Shown one piece after another: positions 16,786-25,171 of a stretch of 64,000 nucleotides of DNA. How positions within the stretch are numbered: the stretch's first letter is position 1; each line of letters starts with the position of its first letter. Below the pieces are notes generated by a model. It was not told the DNA's origin. It was given only the letters and a program-made list of their open reading frames with translations, and did not search any database. Position numbers and translations under genes: made by a program. The stretch is from Ignavibacteria bacterium (GTDB lineage: Bacteria; Bacteroidota; Ignavibacteria; Ignavibacteriales; Ignavibacteriaceae), in the NCBI GenBank assembly GCA_030693705.1, contig JAUYAB010000075.1, positions 1-64,000 on the forward strand, given 5' to 3'.

Positions 16786-16818
16786 AAAAAAATCCTCCGT
16801 AAGTGGAGGATTTTTTTT
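16786..16818. terminator. Rho-independent terminator after trxB
   Basis: The arms AAAAAAATCCTCC (16786-16798) and GGAGGATTTTTTT (16805-16817) pair around a six-base loop, with a further T. A-tract and T-tract are both present, so it could act in either direction. Confidence 0.85.
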
Positions 16819-16994
16819 GCTTTGCTTCTTGAATTTGGTTAAATGTTCGTTTAACTTCGCATAAACAAAATATAACAGTTTTTATTGGGGTGCAACTCCA
16901 AACTTCCGCAGGCACTCCAAATCGATTTTTTACACGGATAAAATAATAGATATAGAAAAATTAAATATTAAGAAAACAAAAATTTTATAAGAGA

Positions 16995-17225
16995 ATGGAC
17001 AATATTATTATGGAACAGCATTTAAGCCCCCAACAACACATAAACGAACTGACAATAGGTGAGTTGAAAACATTAATTTCAGAAACAGTTAAGGAAACGA
17101 TGGAAGAAGTTATTGAGAATATGGAAGCGCTTTCAAGTCCATCCTTTCTAAGTGCCGTTAATGAAGCAAGAGAAGAATATAAAGCCGGAAAGACAACAAA
17201 GTTAGAAGACATGTTCAATGTTTGA
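16995..17225 (+). CDS. RelB/ParD-like antitoxin component
   Basis: A 76-aa acidic helical protein (LTIGELKTLISETVKETMEEVIENMEALSSPSFLSAVNEAREEYKAG) encoded directly before a RelE/ParE-type toxin, with an eight-base overlap. The sequence resembles small antitoxins whose C-terminal part (YKAGKTTKLEDMF) wraps the toxin. No clear DNA-binding domain can be named. The start may be the ATG at 16995 or the one at 17010. Confidence 0.75.
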   Translation: MDNIIMEQHLSPQQHINELTIGELKTLISETVKETMEEVIENMEALSSPSFLSAVNEAREEYKAGKTTKLEDMFNV

Positions 17226-17466
17226 AATTATTCTTTCTGAGAAAGCCGTAAAAGATTTCAAAAAACTTGATACGAACACCGGTTTGCAAATTGCAAGAAA
17301 ATTAAAGGAGTATTCGACAAATCCATTCTTGTATGCAAGAAAACTTTCCGATTCAAAAATCGGAACATTTAGATTTAGAATTGGAGATTATCGGGCAATA
17401 GTTGATATTGAAGAAAATAAAATTATTGTACTTAAAGTCGGACATAGAAAAGATATTTATAAATAA
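17218..17466 (+). CDS. RelE/ParE-family toxin
   Basis: An 82-aa toxin of the RelE/ParE fold: MFEIILSEKAVKDFKKLDTN, then ARKLSDSKIGTFRFRIGDYRAIVDIEENKIIVLKVGHRKDIYK. The conserved RFRIGDYRAIVDI strand and the terminal HRKDIY carry the basic residues used for ribosome-dependent mRNA cleavage in RelE members. Its start lies inside the antitoxin gene. The module looks intact. Confidence 0.9.
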   Translation: MFEIILSEKAVKDFKKLDTNTGLQIARKLKEYSTNPFLYARKLSDSKIGTFRFRIGDYRAIVDIEENKIIVLKVGHRKDIYK

Positions 17467-17520
17467 CAGAAAAAGATTTTTATCGACAGCAAAATCATCT
17501 TCCACAATCTATTCTTTTGA

Positions 17521-17580
17521 ATTGCCACGACCTTTAGGTCGTGGAATAATTAACAAAAAAGTAAATGGCTTTAGCCAAAA
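17521..17580. repeat. Solo REP-like hairpin
   Basis: CCACGACCTTTAGGTCGTGG (17525-17544) is a perfect palindrome with a two-base loop, preceded by ATTG and followed 22 bases later by GGCTTTAGCCAAAA. This is the same arrangement as one half of the element at 14635-14770, so it is a single REP unit of that family. Confidence 0.7.
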
Positions 17581-17627
17581 TAACCGCTCAAATTGGGCTC
17601 AAGCCCTGTTCTTGTTGTTAATTTGAT

Positions 17628-17666
17628 CCCCGACCTGCCTGCAGCAGGCAGGCATAAATGTCGGGG
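17628..17666. repeat. Nested hairpin: GC palindrome inside a CCCCGAC/GTCGGGG pair
   Basis: An inner palindrome CCTGCCTGCAGCAGGCAGG (17634-17652) lies within an outer inverted pair CCCCGAC (17628-17634) and GTCGGGG (17660-17666). It sits between the toxin gene and the convergent DUF6249 gene and could act as a terminator-like structure, although no T-tract follows. Confidence 0.6.
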
Positions 17667-17697
17667 CTATTCAATACTTAATTTTGCGTAACATCAG

Positions 17698-18054
17698 TTA
17701 TCCGTTTACTTCTTCTCCAACTTCTTTTTTATTTCCGTATTTATTGGCGAGAATAAATCCTACTCCGGTAAAAACGAAGATGGAAAGGGGAACATAAAAT
17801 TCTTTAGAAGTCGCATCTTCGAGGAACATTCCAAATCCAATTCCAAGACCAAAGAATGTCATAATGAGTCCTATCTTTAACAAAAGATTTTTGTCTTTTT
17901 TCTTCTGCAAAAACTCTTTTATTTCTGCCGGTGAAAGTCCTTTTTCAATTAACATCTGTTTTTCTCTCGAACCGAAATAAATTCCGGTTACAACGATAAT
18001 TCCAACTATTAGCGTGATAAAAATTGGAATTGAGACTGCTATTACACCTTCCAT
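17698..18054 (-). CDS. DUF6249-like small membrane protein
   Basis: A 118-aa protein with three probable membrane spans: residues about 8-28 (IPIFITLIVGIIVVTGIYFG), 60-80 (KIGLIMTFFGLGIGFGMFLE) and 88-105. A cytoplasmic stretch REKQMLIEKGLSPAEIKEFLQKKKD links the first two. This layout matches the DUF6249 group, often found next to ECF sigma and anti-sigma genes, as here. The function is unknown. Confidence 0.7.
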   Translation of the reverse strand: MEGVIAVSIPIFITLIVGIIVVTGIYFGSREKQMLIEKGLSPAEIKEFLQKKKDKNLLLKIGLIMTFFGLGIGFGMFLEDATSKEFYVPLSIFVFTGVGFILANKYGNKKEVGEEVNG

Positions 18055-18127
18055 GGTATTTATCCTTTCTTATGATTTATAAAATTTCTTTTTCTTCTGA
18101 ACGTTATGACAAGTGAGTTTGCGGAAA

Positions 18128-18240
18128 GGTTACAGAGTCAGTCGGCAGAGGGCAGTTGGCAGGGAGCAATCGGCAGAGGGCAGTTGGCAGAAGGCAGTAG
18201 GCTGTCAGCGGGGAGCAGTTGGCAGTCGGCAAAATAAGGA
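18128..18240. repeat. Low-complexity CAGTYGGCAG repeat cluster
   Basis: Repeated variants of GCAGTTGGCAG and GCAGTCGGCA run through this stretch, followed by GGGATTTGTCATTTTAGATT (about 18251-18270), another simple dispersed text. An open frame across it (18113-18316) is a by-product of the repeat. Related text, read on the opposite strand, lies inside the giant surface protein at about 57775-57830. Confidence 0.7.
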
Positions 18241-18327
18241 GGATGTAACGTTGGGATTTGTCATTTTAGATTTGGAATTTTACAGGGGTAGTGTAACTTT
18301 TTTGGAAAAACGGTAGTCAAAGGAAGT

Positions 18328-18894
18328 ATGAAACACTTAAGTGACATCGAAATAATTGATTCGGTTCTGCAAGGGAACGCGAATGATTTTTCTCTTTTGA
18401 TAAATCGTTACAAACACAAAGCCTTCTCGCTGCTTAAGCGAATGTTAAAGAACGAGATGGATGCGGAAGAAATACTGCAAGATTGTTTTGTAAAATCTTT
18501 TTTCGCGTTAAAATCTTTTAAGAGAGAAGCTAAATTCTCAACATGGTTTTACCGGATTGTTTACAATTCAGCAGTTACAAAGCTTTCCGGCAAAAAAAGA
18601 AAAATTGAACAAGAGATGCTTTCGATTGATAATGAAGATAATCCTCTGACACTATCAGTTCCCGAAAAAGAATTTTCTCAAGAGAAGAATGAACTATTAA
18701 ATTTAGCAATTCAGGAATTGCCGGAAAATTATTCGGTCGTTATCACACTCTTTTATCTTGAAAGCATGTCGTGTGAAGAAATCAGCAAAATTATAAATAC
18801 CAGCGTGAACAATGTGAAAGTATTGCTCCATCGTTCGCGCACAGCTTTAAAAGAAATAATTTCTCAAAAGCATTTGGAAAGGGAATTGTTATGA
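18328..18894 (+). CDS. ECF-type RNA polymerase sigma factor
   Basis: A 188-aa sigma-70 family factor with only regions 2 and 4. Region 2 (residues about 10-80) includes INRYKHKAFSLLKRMLKNEMDAEEILQDCFVKSF, and region 4 (about 125-180) includes ELPENYSVVITLFYLESMSCEEISKIINTSVNNVKVLLHRSRTALK. It would direct RNA polymerase to a stress or envelope regulon. It overlaps the anti-sigma gene by four bases. Confidence 0.95.
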   Translation: MKHLSDIEIIDSVLQGNANDFSLLINRYKHKAFSLLKRMLKNEMDAEEILQDCFVKSFFALKSFKREAKFSTWFYRIVYNSAVTKLSGKKRKIEQEMLSIDNEDNPLTLSVPEKEFSQEKNELLNLAIQELPENYSVVITLFYLESMSCEEISKIINTSVNNVKVLLHRSRTALKEIISQKHLERELL

Positions 18895-19400
18895 AACATT
18901 TAACTAATGATGAACTTAACCAGTCAGTTGATAATGAATTATCACTACAAGAAAAAATCGCCGCTGAACAACATTTGGCAGAATGCTCTTTCTGTTCCGA
19001 TGAATTGAAAAGTTTTAAATCGCTTAATTTATTATTGTCCGAGCAGTATGAAGAAAAAGCGCCTGAAGGAATTGAAAATTTGATCATGAAGAAAATTGCC
19101 AAGAAATTGCGCAGTGATAAATCGCAGAAAACATTTTTTAGATTTATTGTTTCTTTATTTAGTTTAGGAATAGCCGCCATTCTTGGATTTGTAGGTTACA
19201 GAGCATCAAAAACGATCTTTCAAGTCTCCGTAAATAGTGAGATGGCTCAATGGTTCAACCAAACTTCTGTGCAAATGAAATCGATCATTGGTTTGGCTTT
19301 TGGAGAAAAGACTCTGCGTTCATTTGAAGTAACGATGCTTCTGTTTTTTGTTTTGTCAATCTATTTTCTGGTGGAGAAGTACAAGGCGATTAGGCATTAG
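18891..19400 (+). CDS. Zinc-finger anti-sigma factor
   Basis: A 169-aa membrane-anchored anti-sigma factor. The N-terminal zinc-binding HxxxCxxC motif is HLAECSFCSDEL (residues 27-38). Two probable membrane spans follow, around 84-104 (FIVSLFSLGIAAILGFVGY) and 146-162 (VTMLLFFVLSIYFLVEKY). Encoded directly after and overlapping the ECF sigma gene, it most likely holds that sigma inactive at the inner membrane. Confidence 0.88.
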   Translation: MKHLTNDELNQSVDNELSLQEKIAAEQHLAECSFCSDELKSFKSLNLLLSEQYEEKAPEGIENLIMKKIAKKLRSDKSQKTFFRFIVSLFSLGIAAILGFVGYRASKTIFQVSVNSEMAQWFNQTSVQMKSIIGLAFGEKTLRSFEVTMLLFFVLSIYFLVEKYKAIRH

Positions 19401-19642
19401 TTTAAATTTGTGACTGTAGAACTGTGAGACATTAATACGAAAAGATGGTGGGGCAAAGAAAGGTTTTCTTTTTATTCAGTTTTACTCCATTAACCATCAA
19501 ACCTCACCCATCAACCATGTTTAATTATTTCAAAGTCGCTTCAAAAAGGATTATATTTCTAATCAAAAAATGTGAAGATGCAAACAACCATCCATTAATT
19601 GGTTTGAGTTTGTGCGAGTAGAAATTGAAAGGAAATTGATTG
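19401..19642. other. Intergenic stretch upstream of era
   Basis: No gene recognised. It holds the simple text CCATTAACCATC and CACCCATCAACCATG (19488-19520), resembling the low-complexity families seen elsewhere in the window. Confidence 0.4.
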
Positions 19643-20545
19643 ATGAATATAAAATCGGGATACGTTAGCATTATCGGAAAACCGAATGCCGGGAAATCAA
19701 CTTTGTTAAATTCTTTTTTGAAGTTGAAGTTCTCGATCGCTACTAATAAGCCGCAAACAACACGCAAAAATATTATCGGGATTTTATCGGAAGATGAATA
19801 TCAGATCATTTTTTTAGATACGCCGGGAATACTTGAGCCGAAATATTTACTTCAACAGAAAATGATTGAGGCTGTCCATTCTGCGGTAGCGGATTCGGAT
19901 GTGGTTTTGGCGCTTGCCGAATGTTCCTCCAAAGGAGTTCATAAAGATATTCTTAAAGAACATTTAGTGAACGAGGTTTTGCAGAATACTTCAAAAAAGA
20001 AAATATTGGTGCTTACCAAAGTTGATCTTATCTCCCAAGAAAAAGTTTCGGAGGAAATTGAATTATTGCATCAATTGAAAATGTTTGATGAAATCATTGC
20101 GGTTTCAGCACAAGAAAAATTTCAAATCGATGTGTTGATAAAACTGATTCTTCATTATCTGCCTGAGCACCCAAAATATTATCCGGATGATGCACTTTCC
20201 GACAGAAATGAGCGGTTTTTCGTTTCGGAATTTATTAGGGAAAAAATATTTTTATTCTATGAAGATGAAATCCCTTATAGTGCTGAAGTAGCAATTCTAG
20301 ATTTTAAAGAACGCGAAGGAAGAAAAGATTACATCGAAGCGGAAATTTATGTAGAGAAGGAATCGCAAAGGAAAATATTAATCGGAAAAGGTGGTGCCGG
20401 AATAAAAAATATTGGCGCCGCCGCGCGAAAAGAAATTGAAGCGTTTTTAGAGCGCGAAGTTTTTCTTGATCTTCGCGTTAAAGTTAAAGAGAACTGGCGG
20501 AAGAACGAGAACATGCTTCGCTCACTTGGTTATAGTGACGAATAA
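19643..20545 (+). CDS. era: GTPase Era
   Basis: Ras-like GTPase with a C-terminal KH domain, needed for 16S rRNA maturation and small-subunit assembly. G1 is GKPNAGKST (residues 12-20), followed by TTRKNIIGI, DTPGI (G3) and TKVD (G4). The KH domain holds IEAEIYVEKESQRKILIGKGGAGIKNIG near residue 255. The ATG at 19643 is preferred over the TTG one codon earlier. The length (300 aa) is typical. Confidence 0.97.
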   Translation: MNIKSGYVSIIGKPNAGKSTLLNSFLKLKFSIATNKPQTTRKNIIGILSEDEYQIIFLDTPGILEPKYLLQQKMIEAVHSAVADSDVVLALAECSSKGVHKDILKEHLVNEVLQNTSKKKILVLTKVDLISQEKVSEEIELLHQLKMFDEIIAVSAQEKFQIDVLIKLILHYLPEHPKYYPDDALSDRNERFFVSEFIREKIFLFYEDEIPYSAEVAILDFKEREGRKDYIEAEIYVEKESQRKILIGKGGAGIKNIGAAARKEIEAFLEREVFLDLRVKVKENWRKNENMLRSLGYSDE

Positions 20546-20556
20546 AAGTTAAAACA

Positions 20557-21465
20557 TTGAGCATTAACAAGAAACAAATTATTGCCGAAGGAGCGTTGTT
20601 TAGCAACACGTTGATTTGGGGCGGAACGTTTGTGATGATAAAATCAGCGTTAACGTTTATCTCTCCAATGATGTTTGTTTCAGTCCGTTTTTCAATTGCA
20701 GCGCTTTTGCTTCTGCCTTTCGTTTATCCTTTGTTTAAAACCATTTCTAAAAAACAATTAAGCGAAGGATTCATTCTCGGAGTTTTTTTGTACATCGGTT
20801 TTGCGGTGCAAACGATCGGGTTGCAATATACCACAGCAACTAAATCGGCATTCATTACCGGGACATTCGTTCTGTTTACTCCGATTCTCCAAACGATAAT
20901 TGAAAAACGAGTGCCCACCATTGGAAACATTATAGGCGTTCTTTTGGTAACAGTTGGAATTATTTTTCTTTCCAGCAAAGAAAATTCTTTGTTCAGTATT
21001 TTTTCGGAACTTGGCGAGGGATTTAACGTAGGCGATTTCCTCACACTCATCTGCGCTATATTTTATGCGGTGTATATCGTGTATCTTGATAAAATTAGCG
21101 CAAACCATAATCACCGGTTTCTAACGTTCGCCCAGATCTCTGTTACAGGATTATTAAGCATTCTTTCTATTGCTGTGTTTTCATTCGTGCAGATCGAACC
21201 GGTAAAAATCGTTTTGAATAATGAAGTTGTGATCGCAATTCTTTACACAGCATTGTTTGCCACAATTTTAACGACAAGTTTGCAAACGAAATTTCAGCAG
21301 GCGGTAACGCCAACAAGAGCAAGTATAATTTTTTCCATGGAACCGTTGTTTGCGGCAGTAACTGCGTATTTCTTCATAAATGAAAAATTATCTAACTTTG
21401 GAATAGCAGGCGCTGCATTTATCTTTTTAGGAATTCTTATTTCAGAGTTATGGCCGAAAAAATAA
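20557..21465 (+). CDS. EamA-type DMT-superfamily transporter
   Basis: A 302-aa inner-membrane protein with about ten hydrophobic segments arranged as two EamA repeats (residues about 15-145 and 160-298). Signatures are LIWGGTFVMIKSAL, GLQYTTATKSAFITGTFVLFTPI and the second-repeat equivalent FQQAVTPTRASIIFSMEPLFAAVTAY. It probably exports metabolites; the substrate is unknown. It starts with TTG, since the next ATG lies 26 residues in, after the first span has begun. It overlaps acylphosphatase by 16 bases. Confidence 0.9.
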   Translation: MSINKKQIIAEGALFSNTLIWGGTFVMIKSALTFISPMMFVSVRFSIAALLLLPFVYPLFKTISKKQLSEGFILGVFLYIGFAVQTIGLQYTTATKSAFITGTFVLFTPILQTIIEKRVPTIGNIIGVLLVTVGIIFLSSKENSLFSIFSELGEGFNVGDFLTLICAIFYAVYIVYLDKISANHNHRFLTFAQISVTGLLSILSIAVFSFVQIEPVKIVLNNEVVIAILYTALFATILTTSLQTKFQQAVTPTRASIIFSMEPLFAAVTAYFFINEKLSNFGIAGAAFIFLGILISELWPKK

Positions 21466-21743
21466 AAAGTGATTTGTCACGCGCGGAGATTATCGTTGGC
21501 GGACTTGTTCAAGGTGTCGGCTTCCGTTATTTTGTGTTGCGTACGGCAATGAAGTTGAATGTTAAAGGCTACGTAAAAAATCTTTATTCAGGCGAAGTGC
21601 TTGCCGTTGTTGAAGGAGAAAAAATAAATATCATGGAGTTTTTTGAGCAAATGAAACTTGGTCCTTCTCATGCATACGTAAAAACTTTTTCAATTATGTG
21701 GACCACCTTTAACGCGGAATTTTCATCATTTGAGATTAGATAG
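21450..21743 (+). CDS. acyP: Acylphosphatase
   Basis: A 97-aa enzyme hydrolysing carboxyl-phosphate bonds. The signature [33 protein letters not shown] carries the catalytic Arg (R26, in GFRYF) and Asn (N44, in VKNLYSGEV, where family members have NLPDG). It overlaps both neighbours (start inside the transporter gene, stop at the GTG of ispF), so it is translationally coupled. Confidence 0.93.
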   Translation: MAEKIKSDLSRAEIIVGGLVQGVGFRYFVLRTAMKLNVKGYVKNLYSGEVLAVVEGEKINIMEFFEQMKLGPSHAYVKTFSIMWTTFNAEFSSFEIR

Positions 21744-22234
21744 TGAAACAACAAATTAGAATAGGTAATGGTTTCGACGTTCATCAATTTGCTGAAGGAA
21801 GAAAACTCTTTCTTGGCGGAGTTGAAATTCCATTTCATAAAGGATTGCTCGGACATTCGGATGCAGATGTCCTCCTTCATGCAATTTGCGATGCGATGCT
21901 TGGGGCTTTGGCGCTTGGTGACATTGGAAAACATTTTCCGAATGACGATGCGAGATTTAAAGATATTGATTCCAAGTTATTACTTCGTCATGTAAACGAG
22001 TTGATCAATCAACACGATTATGAAGTGTCAAATCTCGACGCAACTCTTCTTCTCGAGAAACCCAAAATCCTTCCGTTTGTTGAAAAGATGACCTCAGTAA
22101 TCGCAGACATTCTAAATGTTGAGATGAATCAAGTTTCGATCAAAGCTACGACTACCGAAAAATTAGGTTTCACGGGAAGAGAAGAAGGCGCCGCCGCGTT
22201 TGCTTCCGTTTTACTTGCTAAAAGAAATTCCTAA
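21743..22234 (+). CDS. ispF: 2-C-methyl-D-erythritol 2,4-cyclodiphosphate synthase
   Basis: Enzyme of the MEP isoprenoid pathway, converting CDP-methylerythritol 2-phosphate to the cyclodiphosphate with release of CMP. The 163-aa protein shows the zinc-binding [13 protein letters not shown] (D and H ligands), [28 protein letters not shown], and the C-terminal [17 protein letters not shown]. It starts with GTG at the end of acyP. No other MEP gene is adjacent. Confidence 0.97.
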   Translation: MKQQIRIGNGFDVHQFAEGRKLFLGGVEIPFHKGLLGHSDADVLLHAICDAMLGALALGDIGKHFPNDDARFKDIDSKLLLRHVNELINQHDYEVSNLDATLLLEKPKILPFVEKMTSVIADILNVEMNQVSIKATTTEKLGFTGREEGAAAFASVLLAKRNS

Positions 22235-22837
22235 ATGTTTGAACATATTTTTACATCACTTTCTTCTTACGATCCACTTTTAATTTATAGTTTGATCTTA
22301 CTTATTCCATTTATCGAAAACCTTTTTCCGCCTTCGCCTAGCGATATTGTTGTGGTTCTTGCCGGATCACTTATTGTAAATGGAACCATCAATTTTTTTG
22401 CCGCATTAGTTCTTTCAACGATCGGAAGTGAAATAGGATTCATGGTGCTTTATTACATTGGACTTCAGACCGACAGAAAATTAATTCATACCGGGAAGTT
22501 AAAATTTATTTCACATGAAGCAGTAATCAAAGCTGAAGATTGGTTCATTAAATATGGATTTATGCTCATTCTTTTTAACCGTTTTCTTTCCGGGATAAGA
22601 GCGGTTATCTCATTCTTTGCCGGTTTATCTGAATTGAATGTTTGGCGAACAATTATTTTCTCTTCGCTCGGTTCTATCGTTTGGAACGCAATTTTGCTGG
22701 GTCTCGGAATTCTTTTCGGCTACAATTTGTCAACCATCGATTATTTCCTTTCTACTTACACAAAGGGAATTTTAATAATTACTGCAGTCATTGCGATCTA
22801 TTTTTTAGTAAAATATCTTTTAAAACGGAAGGGTTAA
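22235..22837 (+). CDS. DedA-family membrane protein
   Basis: A 200-aa protein of the DedA/SNARE-associated family, implicated in lipid translocation and membrane homeostasis. The signature E-x-x-x-P-x-P-S is seen in FIENLFPPSPSDIVVVLAGSL, and the second half carries FNRFLSGIRAVISFFAGLS with the family's F-x-R-F-x-P-x-x-R pattern (here R-F-L-S-G-I-R). About five hydrophobic segments are present. It starts directly at the ispF stop. Confidence 0.9.
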   Translation: MFEHIFTSLSSYDPLLIYSLILLIPFIENLFPPSPSDIVVVLAGSLIVNGTINFFAALVLSTIGSEIGFMVLYYIGLQTDRKLIHTGKLKFISHEAVIKAEDWFIKYGFMLILFNRFLSGIRAVISFFAGLSELNVWRTIIFSSLGSIVWNAILLGLGILFGYNLSTIDYFLSTYTKGILIITAVIAIYFLVKYLLKRKG

Positions 22838-22838
22838 T

Positions 22839-24557
22839 TTGCGTTTATTTCAAAAAAAAAAACTTACTGCCGAAGAAAAATCTAAAAAACGAAAGGATCT
22901 TGCGCTCCTTTCTTTAAGCGGTCTACTTCTTGCTTTAGCTTTTCCACCGTTACCGTTTCACTACTTTATCTTTGTTGGATTAATTCCTTACTTCGTTGTA
23001 CTTGAAAAAAGAGAAACACTCGCGGAAATAAACCGGGCAACATATTTCATGGCATTCGTATTTTCTTTGTTCACAGTTTATTGGGTTGGCGGTTTTACGG
23101 TTGGGAAAGATTATTTTTTAATGCTTTCCGGCTTTGTGCTTTTGTTTTTTAATCCGCTTCTTTTTCTCATTGGCTCGACGCTTTTTTATTTCGCGTTAAA
23201 ATCCTTTTCAAGAAAGGTTGCAATGCTTCTCTTTCCTTTCTTTTGGGTATGCTATGAGTACTGTTATTCGCTGACCGATTTCCAATTCCCGTGGCTCACA
23301 CTGGGAAATTCACAATCAAAATTTTTGCACTTCATCCAAATTGCCGATATAATTGGGGTGTATGGTCTTTCTTTGATAATCGTATTTATCAATCTTTTTT
23401 TCTTCGTTAGTTATCGGCATTATCTAAAAAAGAGTAACTACAAAATTCCGTTTTCAGCCGCGTTATTGTTACTTATTCTCCCACTCGTTTATGGAGCAGT
23501 AAAAGTAAATTCATTTAAAGAAAGTGAAAAGAAAATTCGTGTAGGATTAATTCAGCCAAACTTAGACCCATACGAAAAATGGTCCGGTGGAAATTTGGAT
23601 GAGATCACAAGCATGTATCTTGCTTTGTCCCGTAAAGCCGTTGCAAAAAAAGCGGAAGTAGTAATCTGGCCTGAAACTGCGCTTCCTGTTTATCTTCTCT
23701 CCGGTGAATATTTTCAAACCAGAGATTCGATCAGAAATTTTGTAAATTCTTTACACGTTTCTTTGTTAACCGGCATGCCGAACTTTATTGCTTATTTTGA
23801 AAATAATCAAGCTCCCACCGATGCGAAATTTAGCGAAGCCGGAAAATTTTATTACACAAACTACAACGCAATTCTTCTTTTCAATCCTGATAGCGTGAGA
23901 ATTCAATCTTACGGTAAAATGAAACTTGTTCCCTTTGGTGAGCATACACCTTTTGCAGATCAACTTCCATTTCTTGGCGATTTAATAAAATGGGGCGTTG
24001 GACTCGGCGGTTGGAATATTGGACGAGATACTTCTAACTTCAAATTACGAATTAGTCCGCCGCCGGCGGATTATGAATTAGGAAAGACTCAACCAACTAA
24101 CAACCAACCACTAACAACCAACATCAACGCCGTCGTTTGCTACGAATCAATTTTCCCGGAATTTATTGCAGCCTTTACCCAGCGCGGTTCTGAAATGATT
24201 GCGGTAGTAACGAACGATAGTTGGTACGGCAATACGAGTGGTCCATATCAGCACAAAGAAATTTCCGTTTTGCGCGCGGTTGAAAATAGAAGAAGTGTTG
24301 TCCGTGCGGCTAATGGAGGAATAAGTTGTATTATTAATCCGTTGGGAGTCACGATTGCCGATACAAAAATGTACACCAAAGATGTTTTAGTTGGCAATGT
24401 AAGTTTGAATAACGAAAAAACCTTTTACACGCTTCATCCTTTTATAATTCCGGTTACAAGCAGTGTAATATCTTTATGGATTTTCGGAATATTTATTTTG
24501 TTCAAGTTAAAAGCAAAATTTAAGGACGGTAAAAGTAATGTTGTTTCCCTTTTTTAA
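22839..24557 (+). CDS. lnt: Apolipoprotein N-acyltransferase
   Basis: Inner-membrane enzyme that adds the third acyl chain to lipoproteins. The N-terminal half (residues about 25-225) holds membrane spans, and the nitrilase domain follows. The catalytic triad is visible as E279 (VIWPETALP), K360 (GKMKLVPFGE) and C434 (VVCYES). The protein is 572 aa, longer than usual. Residues about 400-429 (LRISPPPADYELGKTQPTNN and following QPLTTN) are low-complexity text encoded by repeat-like DNA (24037-24125) inserted just before the catalytic Cys strand. The frame is kept and all motifs survive, so activity is likely. The start is TTG, one base after the dedA stop. Confidence 0.95.
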   Translation: MRLFQKKKLTAEEKSKKRKDLALLSLSGLLLALAFPPLPFHYFIFVGLIPYFVVLEKRETLAEINRATYFMAFVFSLFTVYWVGGFTVGKDYFLMLSGFVLLFFNPLLFLIGSTLFYFALKSFSRKVAMLLFPFFWVCYEYCYSLTDFQFPWLTLGNSQSKFLHFIQIADIIGVYGLSLIIVFINLFFFVSYRHYLKKSNYKIPFSAALLLLILPLVYGAVKVNSFKESEKKIRVGLIQPNLDPYEKWSGGNLDEITSMYLALSRKAVAKKAEVVIWPETALPVYLLSGEYFQTRDSIRNFVNSLHVSLLTGMPNFIAYFENNQAPTDAKFSEAGKFYYTNYNAILLFNPDSVRIQSYGKMKLVPFGEHTPFADQLPFLGDLIKWGVGLGGWNIGRDTSNFKLRISPPPADYELGKTQPTNNQPLTTNINAVVCYESIFPEFIAAFTQRGSEMIAVVTNDSWYGNTSGPYQHKEISVLRAVENRRSVVRAANGGISCIINPLGVTIADTKMYTKDVLVGNVSLNNEKTFYTLHPFIIPVTSSVISLWIFGIFILFKLKAKFKDGKSNVVSLF

Positions 24558-24598
24558 TGTTGTTATTTTTGCTGAAAGTAAAATGAGAAGAGGTTTTT

Positions 24599-25171
24599 AT
24601 GATACCGAAAAAGAAAGCATTTATCACTCCGGAAGAATATTTGGAGTTAGAAAGAAAAGCTGAATTTAAGAGCGAATATTTTAACGGTGAGATGTTTGTG
24701 TTGGCAGGAGCCAAAGTTAATCACATACTTATTAATGGCAATCTTAACAGAGAACTCGGTAATAGATTAAAAGATAAACCTTGCAAGGTTTTTTCAAATG
24801 ATTTGAGAGTAAAAATTTCTGCAACGGGCTTGTACACATACCCGGATGTTATTATTGCTTGCGGAGAGATTAAACTTGAAACCGATGAAATGGATACATT
24901 ATTGAATCCAACACTTATAGTTGAAATCCTTTCCGAGTCAACCGAAAGTTATGATCGCGGGAAAAAGTTTGAACATTACCGTACTTTGGAATCGCTGCAA
25001 GAGTATGTGCTTGTAAGTCAGGAAAAACCAAAAGTTGAACAATTTTTGAAACAGCAGGACGGCAAATGGCTTTATTCGGAGGTGAACGGAATTGATTCGA
25101 GAGCGCAGTTCACTTCAATTGAATGTGAAATTGATCTGAAAGAAATTTACCATAAAGTGGAATTTAAATAG
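24599..25171 (+). CDS. Uma2 family (DUF820) putative restriction-fold nuclease
   Basis: A 190-aa protein of the Uma2 family with a PD-(D/E)XK-like core: LKDKPCKVFSNDLRVKIS, then YPDVIIACGEIKL and LIVEILSESTESYDRGKKFEHYRTLESLQEYVLVSQ. The acidic residues of PDV and VEIL are the presumed metal ligands. The biological role is unknown; the family is abundant in some bacteria without clear context. Its stop overlaps the GTG of the threonine aldolase gene. Confidence 0.88.
   Translation: MIPKKKAFITPEEYLELERKAEFKSEYFNGEMFVLAGAKVNHILINGNLNRELGNRLKDKPCKVFSNDLRVKISATGLYTYPDVIIACGEIKLETDEMDTLLNPTLIVEILSESTESYDRGKKFEHYRTLESLQEYVLVSQEKPKVEQFLKQQDGKWLYSEVNGIDSRAQFTSIECEIDLKEIYHKVEFK

Noticed and set aside
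16821-16994. Small RNA or attachment site between trxB and the RelBE-like module
   Set aside because: The stretch is AT-rich, and no stable fold, tRNA-like part or direct repeat could be shown by eye.
18113-18316. 67-aa open frame before the sigma factor gene
   Set aside because: It translates the CAGTYGGCAG repeat and simple text, with no protein-like character.
24599-25171. Restriction or anti-phage defence system based on the Uma2 gene
   Set aside because: No methyltransferase, helicase or other defence gene is adjacent; it lies coupled to threonine aldolase.
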